From: Actinomadura hibisca NBRC 15177
Lineage (GTDB): Bacteria > Actinomycetota > Actinomycetes > Streptosporangiales > Streptosporangiaceae
DNA: 64,000 nucleotides
Reading direction: 5' to 3'
NCBI RefSeq assembly: GCF_001552635.1
Contig: NZ_BCRO01000044.1
Span: 1 to 64,000 of the forward strand
Shown: positions 25,377 through 31,996 of the stretch, one piece after another
Position numbering within the stretch: position 1 is the first letter of the stretch
Layout: each line of letters starts with the position of its first letter
Made by a program: the position numbers and the translations under genes
The notes under the pieces: model-generated
The model's input: only the letters and a program-made list of their open reading frames with translations
Databases searched by the model: none
Told to the model about the DNA's origin: nothing

Positions 25377-25482
25377 CTCGCGATCCGACTCCGCTGATGC
25401 CCTAAGTGTTTGAATCGCCACTCTCCGCCGTCGATTTCCGCCACTATGAGGACGCGGGAACATTGCGCGGAGGGATGAACAG

Positions 25483-26838
25483 GTGACGCAGAACCATCAC
25501 TACGACGTCGTGGTGCTGGGCGGGGGGACGGCCGGCGAACTGGTGGCCGCCGAACTCGCCCGCGCCGGACGCGAGGTCGCGCTCGTGGAGAACCGCCTGG
25601 TCGGCGGCGAGTCGCCCTACTTCGCGTGCGTCCCGTCCAAGTCGCTGCTGCTGTCGGCGCGGCGCGGGGAGACGTGGGAGCTGGCCGTGGCGCGCCGCGA
25701 CGAGGCCACCCGCCACCTCGACGACGGCCGCACCGTGGCGCGCATGGGCGAGGACGGGGTGACGGTGCTGCGCGGCTGGGGCGTGATCACCGGGCCCGGC
25801 GCGCTTTCCGTGGACGGCGTCGAGCACACCTGCACCGACCTCGTGATCTGCACCGGCAGCGAGCCCGCGATCCCGGCCGCCGACGGCCTGGCCGACGTGC
25901 CCACCTGGACCAGCGACGAGGCTCTGACGGTGCCCGACCTGCCGCGCCGCCTGGTGATCCTGGGCGGCGGCCCGGTCGGCTGCGAGATGGCCCAGATCTA
26001 CGCCGCGTTCGGCTCGCAGGTGACGGTGGTGGAGTCCGCCGGACGGCTGCTGACCGCCGAGGCCCCGTTCGCCGGGGAGATCCTGGCCGAGACGTTGCGC
26101 CGGATGGGCGTCGACCTGCGGCTGGGCACCGAGCCCGCCCGCATCGAGCGCGGCGACGTCGGGCTGCGGCTGTGGCTCGACGACGGCGGCGCGCTGCACG
26201 CCGACCGCGTGCTGGTGGCCGCCGGGCGGCGGCCCCGGGTGGAGGGCTTCGGCCTGGAGAACCTGGGCCTCGCCGTCCCGCCCGGCCACGGCCTGCCGGT
26301 GGACGAGACCTGCCAGGTCATGCTCGGCGGCGCGCCCGGCCCGGACGGCGGCCCCGACGGCGGCGGCGTCTGGGCCGCCGGCGACGTCACCGGCGTGGCC
26401 CGCACCACCCACGCCGCCCGTCACCAGGCCCGCGTGGTGGTCTCCAACGTGCTCGGCAAGCGCCGCGAGGCCGACTACCGGGCCGTCCCGCGCGTGGTCT
26501 ACACCACCCCGACCGTCTACTCGGTCGGCGTGTCGCCCGTGCACGCCGAGGAAAGGGGCTTCGAGCTGCTCAGCGCGGGGTACGACCTCGCCTCGACGAC
26601 CCGGGCGGCGGTGGAGGCCGACGACCGGGGCAGGGTGGAGCTGTACGCCGACCGTTCCCGCGGCCTGCTGGTCGGGGCGGCGGCGGTCGGGCTCTACGCT
26701 GAGGAATGGATGAGCGAGATCGCGCTGGCCATCCGGGCGGAGATACCGCTGAGCCTGCTGTCCGACGTGGTGCACGCCTTCCCGACCTACGGCGAGGCGC
26801 TGGAGGCCCCGTTGCGGGCACTGGCCGACCGCCCCTGA
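25483..26838 (+). CDS. FAD-dependent oxidoreductase of the disulfide-reductase fold, single active-site Cys
   Basis: This 451-residue flavoprotein has an N-terminal FAD site (VVLGGGTAGELVAAELA), a central NAD(P)H site (LVILGGGPVGCEMAQIYAAFG), the second FAD block GVWAAGDVTG and a C-terminal dimerisation domain ending in VVHAFPTYGEALEAPL. In family members such as dihydrolipoyl dehydrogenase or mercuric reductase the flavin faces a C-x4-C disulfide. Here the motif is GGESPYFACVPSK: Ser44 replaces the first cysteine, leaving Cys49. It cannot form the usual redox disulfide. NADPH:quinone-type oxidase or one-cysteine thiol chemistry are possible. The GTG start follows AGGGATGAACAGG. It is monocistronic or leads into the small acidic gene 26 nt downstream. 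Confidence 0.87.
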   Translation: MTQNHHYDVVVLGGGTAGELVAAELARAGREVALVENRLVGGESPYFACVPSKSLLLSARRGETWELAVARRDEATRHLDDGRTVARMGEDGVTVLRGWGVITGPGALSVDGVEHTCTDLVICTGSEPAIPAADGLADVPTWTSDEALTVPDLPRRLVILGGGPVGCEMAQIYAAFGSQVTVVESAGRLLTAEAPFAGEILAETLRRMGVDLRLGTEPARIERGDVGLRLWLDDGGALHADRVLVAAGRRPRVEGFGLENLGLAVPPGHGLPVDETCQVMLGGAPGPDGGPDGGGVWAAGDVTGVARTTHAARHQARVVVSNVLGKRREADYRAVPRVVYTTPTVYSVGVSPVHAEERGFELLSAGYDLASTTRAAVEADDRGRVELYADRSRGLLVGAAAVGLYAEEWMSEIALAIRAEIPLSLLSDVVHAFPTYGEALEAPLRALADRP

Positions 26839-26864
26839 GGCCCGTGCCGACCTACGGAGGACCT

Positions 26865-27071
26865 ATGAGCGAGCAGACCGGTTCCGAGCCGCTGACCGAC
26901 CAGGAGCCGCTTCCCGACGACGCGCCGGAGGCCGACGCCGCCGAGCAGCGCGCCGTCGTGGGCCCCGACGAGGGGGCGCGGTGGCCCGAGCGGGTGCCCT
27001 TCGACGCCGACGAGGCCGACGCCACCGAGCAGAGCCGCGAGGTCGCGCTGGACGAGGACGACTACCGCTGA
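26865..27071 (+). CDS. Small acidic protein with an internal repeat
   Basis: This 68-residue protein is strongly acidic (pI clearly below 5 by composition). Two related units, EADAAEQRAVVGPDE and EADATEQSREVALDE, make up most of it. The (D/E)EADxxEQxREV unit occurs in other short actinobacterial proteins of unknown function. It is probably disordered. GGAGG lies 4 nt before the ATG. It follows the oxidoreductase gene at 26 nt and may be co-expressed. Confidence 0.75.
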   Translation: MSEQTGSEPLTDQEPLPDDAPEADAAEQRAVVGPDEGARWPERVPFDADEADATEQSREVALDEDDYR

Positions 27072-27198
27072 TCACCCGCCGCGCCGACACCGGACGCGTT
27101 GTTGGTGACCGGCGAGGTTACCGGCACGTAGGATGATGAGATTGCTTCCCGCGACGGGTACCCCCGTCCGTCGCACTGAACGGTGATCGGAGAGTGTG

Positions 27199-27816
27199 GT
27201 GACCGCGACCCCGGACGCCCGCCCCCGTGGCACGAGACTGCCGCGACTGGCGCGCCGTCGGCAGCTGCTCGGCGCTGCCCAGGAGGTGTTCGTCGCCCAG
27301 GGCTATCACGCCGCGGCGATGGACGAGATCGCCGAACGGGCGGGCGTCAGCAAGCCGGTGCTCTACCAGCACTTTCCCGGCAAGCTGGAGCTCTACCTGG
27401 CGCTGCTCGACGAGCACGCCGAGGCGCTGGTGCAGGCGGTGCGCGACGCATTGGCCTCCACCAACGACAACAAGCTGCGCGTGCAGGCCAGCATGCAGGC
27501 CTTCTACGACTTCGTGGCCGGCGACGGCGAGGCCTACCGCCTGGTCTTCGAGTCCGACCTGCGCAACGTCGCGCCGGTGCGCGCCCGGGTGGACCGGGCC
27601 AACCAGCAGTGCGCCGAGATGATCGCCCAGGTGATCGCCGAGGACACCGACGCGCCCGGCGAGGAGGCCCACCTGCTCGGCATGGGCCTGGTCGGCATGG
27701 CCGAGGTCAGCGCCCGCTACTGGTTGTCGCAGCACCGCTCGGTGCCCAAGGACACCGCCGAGAAGATCATCGCCCGGCTCGCCTGGCGCGGCATCTCCGG
27801 CTTTCCTCGGGTCTAG
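27199..27816 (+). CDS. TetR-family regulator (Rv3208-like)
   Basis: The 205-residue protein has a TetR N-terminal HTH (about residues 18-65: LLGAAQEVFVAQGYHAAAMDEIAERAG, then VSKPVLYQHFPGKLELYLALL) and a C-terminal ligand-binding helical domain containing YDFVAGDGEAYRLVFESDLRN. The neighbour DUF3107 gene supports orthology to M. tuberculosis Rv3208. GTG at 27199 is preceded by GGAGAG; GTG at 27196 is an alternative. The ligand and operator are not evident. It may repress its own gene, and the next gene follows after a hairpin. Confidence 0.88.
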   Translation: MTATPDARPRGTRLPRLARRRQLLGAAQEVFVAQGYHAAAMDEIAERAGVSKPVLYQHFPGKLELYLALLDEHAEALVQAVRDALASTNDNKLRVQASMQAFYDFVAGDGEAYRLVFESDLRNVAPVRARVDRANQQCAEMIAQVIAEDTDAPGEEAHLLGMGLVGMAEVSARYWLSQHRSVPKDTAEKIIARLAWRGISGFPRV

Positions 27817-27828
27817 AGGCTTCGCGAA

Positions 27829-27876
27829 CCGCCCCGGCTGGGGCCGCGCTCCACGGCGTCGGCCCTGCCGGGGCGG
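27829..27876 (+). terminator. Hairpin after the TetR gene
   Basis: CCGCCCCGGC pairs with GCCGGGGCGG, with an inner GGGCCG/CGGCCC stem. It begins 13 nt after the stop codon. No U-tract follows, so read-through into the DUF3107 gene is possible. Confidence 0.5.
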
Positions 27877-27999
27877 TCGCTTGCCCGCGCCCTTTCGGGG
27901 CGTCCCGGTCGAGCGGGCGCGGCGATCGCCGTGTCACCATCGGAGGAGGACACGGTCCGCCGAGCCGCGGCGGGCCGGGCGGAGCGCAGGGAGATCGCG

Positions 28000-28239
28000 T
28001 TGCAGGTTCGCATCGGCGTGCAGTTCGTGCCCAAGGAGCTGGTGGTGGAGACCGGCCAGTCCGCCGACGAGGTCCAGCGGGCGCTGGCCGACGCGCTGGC
28101 CGTCGAGCACGGGATCTTCGTGCTGCGGGACGAGCGCGGCGGCCGGGTGGTCGTCCCGGCCGACCGGGTGGGCTACCTGGAGATCAGCGAGGAGGCGGAG
28201 CGGACCGTCGGCTTCGGCGGCGGCACGCAGTACGCCTGA
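28000..28239 (+). CDS. DUF3107 protein (Rv3208A/TB9.4-like)
   Basis: This 79-residue protein matches DUF3107: VRIGVQFVPKELVVETGQSA, then VEHGIFVLRDERGGRVVVPADRVGYLEI and an ending RTVGFGG. I chose the TTG at 28000 because the known family starts with a few residues before the (V/I)KIG strand and GGGAG sits about 6 nt upstream. Upstream in-frame codons give an Arg/Glu-rich stretch without homology. The role of the family is unknown; it lies next to TetR as in mycobacteria. Confidence 0.88.
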   Translation: MQVRIGVQFVPKELVVETGQSADEVQRALADALAVEHGIFVLRDERGGRVVVPADRVGYLEISEEAERTVGFGGGTQYA

Positions 28240-28276
28240 GCCGTGCCTGAGTTACGCCCGCGCCGGGCTGCGCGTT

Positions 28277-28300
28277 GTTTGAAAGCGGCACGGCGGGCAT
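28277..28300 (+). promoter_or_regulatory. SigB/SigF-like promoter before glsB-type gene
   Basis: GTTT (28277-28280) and GGGCAT (28295-28300) are 14 nt apart, close to the GTTT-N14-16-GGGTA(T) consensus of actinobacterial general-stress sigma factors. The start codon of the stress-type membrane protein lies about 70 nt downstream. Confidence 0.5.
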
Positions 28301-28370
28301 ACCGATCACCGACCGACCCCGGGCGGGAACGAAGGACCCGGCCCACGCGAGACGAAATGGTGATCGACAA

Positions 28371-28655
28371 ATGCTCACGGTTCTCTGGTTCATCATCGTA
28401 GGCGCCGTGATCGGGGCCGTGGCCCGCCTCATCGTGCCCGGCCGCAACCCGATCGGCATCCTGCTGACCGTCCTGGTCGGGATCGCGGGCGCGATCCTCG
28501 GCGGTGTCGTGGCCAACGCGCTGGGCGCCGGGACGCTGGTCGCCCTGGTGTTCGCCGTCGTGATCGCCGCGCTGGGCGTGGCCGCGCTGACCGCCTTCCA
28601 GTCGCGCAGCGCCGGTGGCAACCGCTTCGGCCGGACCCGCCGCCACAACTACTGA
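28371..28655 (+). CDS. GlsB/YeaQ/YmgE family membrane protein
   Basis: This 94-residue protein has three hydrophobic segments: VLWFIIVGAVIGAVARLI, GILLTVLVGIAGAILGGVVA and TLVALVFAVVIAALGVAAL. A Gly-rich pattern and the RLIVPGRNP loop between the first two are typical of this transglycosylase-associated/GlsB family. Members are stress-induced in several bacteria and their function is unclear. The C-terminus (SAGGNRFGRTRRHNY) is basic and probably cytosolic. A SigB-like promoter lies upstream. Confidence 0.88.
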   Translation: MLTVLWFIIVGAVIGAVARLIVPGRNPIGILLTVLVGIAGAILGGVVANALGAGTLVALVFAVVIAALGVAALTAFQSRSAGGNRFGRTRRHNY

Positions 28656-28690
28656 TCCGCGGCACCACCCTCCGGAGCCGCGTTCCGGAC

Positions 28691-28727
28691 ATGAGGAAGC
28701 CCCCGTGCCGTGCGGGGGCTTCCTCAT
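28691..28727. terminator. Strong hairpin between convergent genes
   Basis: ATGAGGAAGCCCCCG pairs perfectly with CGGGGGCTTCCTCAT around a 7-nt loop. It lies 35 nt after the GlsB-type gene and faces the 3' end of the lipoprotein gene. It could terminate both strands. Confidence 0.8.
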
Positions 28728-28868
28728 GCCCGGGGCCAGCCGGGGACCTGCGCGGCGATCTCGGGGCGCAGCAGCCCTGTCAGGCGCGCGGAGGGCACCG
28801 GGACGGAGCCGCCCCGGTGCGCCGTGCAGGAGCGCGGCTGCACCCGCCGGGTCATCGCGGCGCGCGGG

Positions 28869-29666
28869 TCACTTCACGCCGGCGCTGGCCAGCAGGCGCG
28901 GGTACAGCTCCGGCTTGATCATGTCCTTGACCTTCTCGAACGGCGCGGTGAAGGTGAAGTTGTTGCAGTCGGTGCCGGTGGTAGACCAGATCAGCTCCAG
29001 GCCCTTGGGCGTGAACATGATCCCGGCCGGGGCGGGCGACTCCACCGGGTCGCCGTCGCGCTTGCCGGGCGCGAAGTCCTTGCGCTGGACGTCCTCCAGA
29101 TCGCAGTCCTTCCAGTCGTTCTTGGGCCCGTCCAGGGCGTCCCAGAACTTCTTCAGCCCGTCCTTCTCCAGCACCTCCGGCCGCAGCACGTCCTCGGCGG
29201 TGAGCGCCTTGCCCGCCTTGACGTCCACGATCACCGGGACGGTGGGCAGCCCGCCCTCGCCCTCCCAGCAGGGGATCATCTCGATGGCGTTGGCGGCCGA
29301 GACCACCTCGCCGCGCAGGCCGAGCCGCACCTTGGTCTGGATGGTGGTGTTGCGGTTCTCGCACTCCTTCTTCCGCTCGGGCGTCAGGGTGCCGTACGAC
29401 CAGGTGATCGCCCACTCCAGCGGCGCGCGCAGCGCCTGGTTGACGCGCTGCTCGGCGGCCTTGTCCCGCATCCCGGCGATCTTGGTGGACTCGGCCTCCT
29501 TGAGCTGCACCTGCTTATCGGCCCGCACGAGGCTCTCCTCGATGACCCGGGGCCCCGATCCGGTGTCCCCGGACTTCCCGCCGTCCCCGCCGGAGCAGCC
29601 CGCCGCCCCCGCCACCGCCACGGCGGCCGCCGCGACGACCAGCCCGCCCCTGAACCTCGCCCGCAT
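28869..29666 (-). CDS. Secreted lipoprotein with RsiV/DUF3298-like C-terminus
   Basis: This 265-residue protein carries a lipoprotein signal (hydrophobic stretch then VAGAAGC, lipid Cys at about 24) and should be anchored outside the membrane. Four further cysteines (in KKECENR, IPCWEGE, KDCDLED, TDCNNF) may form two disulfides. The C-terminal segment GIMFTPKGLELIW...FTAPFEKVKDMIKPEL resembles DUF3298, seen in RsiV-type anti-sigma and DUF4163 secreted proteins. No transmembrane signalling domain is present, so an anti-sigma role is not indicated. It is a single-gene unit convergent with the GlsB-type gene. Confidence 0.78.
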   Translation of the reverse strand: MRARFRGGLVVAAAAVAVAGAAGCSGGDGGKSGDTGSGPRVIEESLVRADKQVQLKEAESTKIAGMRDKAAEQRVNQALRAPLEWAITWSYGTLTPERKKECENRNTTIQTKVRLGLRGEVVSAANAIEMIPCWEGEGGLPTVPVIVDVKAGKALTAEDVLRPEVLEKDGLKKFWDALDGPKNDWKDCDLEDVQRKDFAPGKRDGDPVESPAPAGIMFTPKGLELIWSTTGTDCNNFTFTAPFEKVKDMIKPELYPRLLASAGVK

Positions 29667-30234
29667 TCGTACCCGTCCTCCCAGACCGTCCCGGAGCCGT
29701 GATCGGCTCGGGCAATTGTGGCGGATGCCAGGATGTCAAGATCTGGCACCCCGGGTGGCCACTTCCGGAAACCGCGTAAAACAGGTACATACCAGGCTTC
29801 CAGGGGAGGTGGCCGACTGTGGCCGCGCAGGTCCGGACCGGGTTCGCGCAGGGTTCGGGCGGGGGTTCCGGGGCCGGCCGGATCGGTGCGCCGGGGGCCG
29901 CATGGAATACCCGGGAAGGGGGAACCGTTAGCACTGGTGATCGGCTATTGGTGTACGCATTCCAAGGTCGGTACACTGCGTCGCGGAGTGTGACCGCACG
30001 CAGCCACTCGGAGTGACTGCTTTCAACCCCTGACTGCGGTCGCCGGAAGAATTTTCGATTGACGGCCGGTCCCTCCCGCGCGAGCGCGCGGCCACGGGAA
30101 GCGATCCGGCGGACCTGTCCCCAGGCCCGCCGCCCGCACCGTGTGATCGGCCCGGACCACCGCTTCGGCGGGGCCGGGCACAGCGCAGCGCCGCGCTACG
30201 GAGTGAGGACCCCGCACTTTGGAGGCTGAAAGCC
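29667..30234. other. 568-nt intergenic region with probable long leader of the helicase gene
   Basis: No gene is supported here. The left part (29667-29900) serves the lipoprotein gene promoter on the minus strand. The right part holds a candidate sigma-70 promoter at 29948-29977 and then about 250 nt that would be the 5' UTR of the DEAD-box helicase mRNA. Short ORFs in it look random. Confidence 0.5.
29948..29977 (+). promoter_or_regulatory. Candidate housekeeping promoter for the DEAD-box helicase
   Basis: TTGGTG (29948-29953) and TACACT (29972-29977) are separated by 18 nt in a locally AT-richer stretch. Transcription from about 29984 would give a leader of roughly 250 nt before the helicase start. 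Confidence 0.45.
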
Positions 30235-31809
30235 CTGACTACCTTCACCGAACTCGGGGTCGTCCCCGAGATAGCCGACGCCCTCAAGGCCGAGGGCATC
30301 GTGGAAGCGTTCCCCATCCAGGAACTCGCCCTGCCGATCGCGCTGGGCGGGCACGACATCATCGGCCAGGCCCGCACGGGCACCGGCAAGACGCTCGCCT
30401 TCGGCGTGGCGCTGCTGCAGCAGATCCGGCACGGCGGCAAGAAGCCGCAGGCCCTGGTCGTCGCGCCGACCCGTGAGCTGGCGCTCCAGGTCACCGACGA
30501 CCTGCTGGTCGCCGGCGGCAAGCTCGGCAGCCGCGTGTTGTCGGTGTACGGCGGCCGCGCCTACGAGCCGCAGATCGACGCCCTCCGTGACGGCGTGGAC
30601 GTCGTCGTCGGCACCCCGGGCCGGCTGCTCGACCTGGTCAAGCAGAAGCACCTGGACCTGTCCGAGGTCAAGATCCTGGTGCTGGACGAGGCCGACCGCA
30701 TGCTCGACCTCGGGTTCCTGCCCGACATCGAGCGCATCGTCGAGCGCATCCCGGCCCAGCGGCAGACCATGCTGTTCTCGGCCACCATGCCCGGCGAGAT
30801 CGTGGCGCTGTCGCGCCGCTACCTGACCCGGCCCACCAACGTGCGGGCCGAGTCGCACGCCGAGTCCGAGGCGACGCCGCAGGTCAAGCAGTTCGTCTAC
30901 CAGGCGCACCAGATGGACAAGCCGGAGATGCTCGCCCGCCTGCTCCAGGCGGAGGGCCGCGGGCTGTCCATGGTGTTCTGCCAGACCAAGCGGGCCTGCG
31001 ACCGGGTGGCCGCCGACCTCGCGCAGCGCGGCTTCGACGCCGCCGCCGTGCACGGCGACCTCGGGCAGAGCCAGCGCGAGCGGGCGCTGCGCGCGTTCCG
31101 CAACGGCAAGATCGACGTGCTGGTGGCCACCGACGTGGCCGCGCGCGGGCTCGACGTGGACGACGTCACGCACGTGGTCAACTACGAGTGCCCCGACAGC
31201 GCCGACACCTACGTGCACCGCATCGGCCGCACCGGCCGCGCGGGCAAGGAGGGCATCGCCGTCACGCTGGTCGACTGGTCCGACCTCACCCGGTGGAAGC
31301 TGATCAACAGCACGCTGGACCTGCCGTTCGCCGCGCCGGAGGAGACCTACTCCACCTCCGAGCACTTCTTCGCCGAGCTCGGCATCCCCGCCGGGACCAC
31401 CGGCAAGCTCCCCAAGGCCCACCAGCACGAGCGGGCGGGCCTGGAGGCCGAGGAGCTGGAGGACATCGGCGAGACGGGCAAGGTCCGTTCGCAGGGCGGT
31501 TCGCAGGGCGGCGGCTCGCACGGCGGTTCGCACGGCCGTGACCGTGACGAGGACCGCGAGCGTCCGCGCCCGCGCCGCAAGCGGTCGCGCACGCGCACCC
31601 GCAGCGGCAAGCCCGTCGAGGGCGCCGAGGCCGGGGCTGTCAGCGGGGCCGCCAGCGGGGCCACCGCCGAGGCCAAGCAGTCCGAGGCCGTCGACAACGT
31701 GGTGGACGCCGTCGCGACCGAGCGCAAGCGCAGCCGGTCGCCGCGCCGCCGTACCCGTGGCGGCAAGACGGTCGCCGACCAGAACGGGTCGGCCGCCGAG
31801 GCGTCGTAA
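30235..31809 (+). CDS. DEAD-box RNA helicase (RhlE-like), probable CTG start
   Basis: This 524-residue helicase has the DEAD-box motifs: Q motif FPIQELALPIALGG, motif I ARTGTGKT, Ia PTRELALQV, II VLDEADRML, III FSATMP, V ATDVAARGLDVDDV and VI YVHRIGRTGRAG. The C-terminal 130 residues are low-complexity: Gly/His/Arg repeats and three basic patches of the RRKRSRTRTRS type, likely RNA binding. No ATG or GTG fits the N-terminus; CTG at 30235 (then ACT ACC TTC, giving MTTFTELG) has GGAGG 9 nt upstream and matches the start seen in homologues. A shorter start at GTG 30301 would lose the beginning of the Q-motif region. It corresponds in position to Rv3211 (rhlE). Confidence 0.92.
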   Translation: MTTFTELGVVPEIADALKAEGIVEAFPIQELALPIALGGHDIIGQARTGTGKTLAFGVALLQQIRHGGKKPQALVVAPTRELALQVTDDLLVAGGKLGSRVLSVYGGRAYEPQIDALRDGVDVVVGTPGRLLDLVKQKHLDLSEVKILVLDEADRMLDLGFLPDIERIVERIPAQRQTMLFSATMPGEIVALSRRYLTRPTNVRAESHAESEATPQVKQFVYQAHQMDKPEMLARLLQAEGRGLSMVFCQTKRACDRVAADLAQRGFDAAAVHGDLGQSQRERALRAFRNGKIDVLVATDVAARGLDVDDVTHVVNYECPDSADTYVHRIGRTGRAGKEGIAVTLVDWSDLTRWKLINSTLDLPFAAPEETYSTSEHFFAELGIPAGTTGKLPKAHQHERAGLEAEELEDIGETGKVRSQGGSQGGGSHGGSHGRDRDEDRERPRPRRKRSRTRTRSGKPVEGAEAGAVSGAASGATAEAKQSEAVDNVVDAVATERKRSRSPRRRTRGGKTVADQNGSAAEAS

Positions 31810-31890
31810 CGCCGCAGTACCGCACCACCGCCTGAACAGGCATAACGTCTGCGGGATCACGTCGTGGGAGGTCGTGGTCTCGCGGCCGTT

Positions 31891-31912
31891 GGCCCGGCGC
31901 GCGCGCCGGGCC
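31891..31912. repeat. Perfect 22-bp palindrome between helicase and phospholipase genes
   Basis: The element reads GGCCCGGCGCG followed by its exact reverse complement. It is 82 nt after the helicase stop and about 85 nt before the phospholipase start. It could be a hairpin or a protein site. Confidence 0.6.
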
Positions 31913-31941
31913 AAGCGTGAATCTCTTTCACATTTGTTACC

Positions 31942-31968
31942 GGGGCGACGCCGGACGGCCGTCGCCCC
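31942..31968 (+). terminator. Inverted repeat before the phospholipase gene
   Basis: GGGGCGACG and CGTCGCCCC are separated by 9 nt, flanked by TTACC and GTTACC. Position 29 nt before the phospholipase start suggests either the helicase terminator or an operator for the phospholipase. Confidence 0.35.
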
Positions 31969-31996
31969 GTTACCGTCCGGCCGCACTGTTGCCCTC

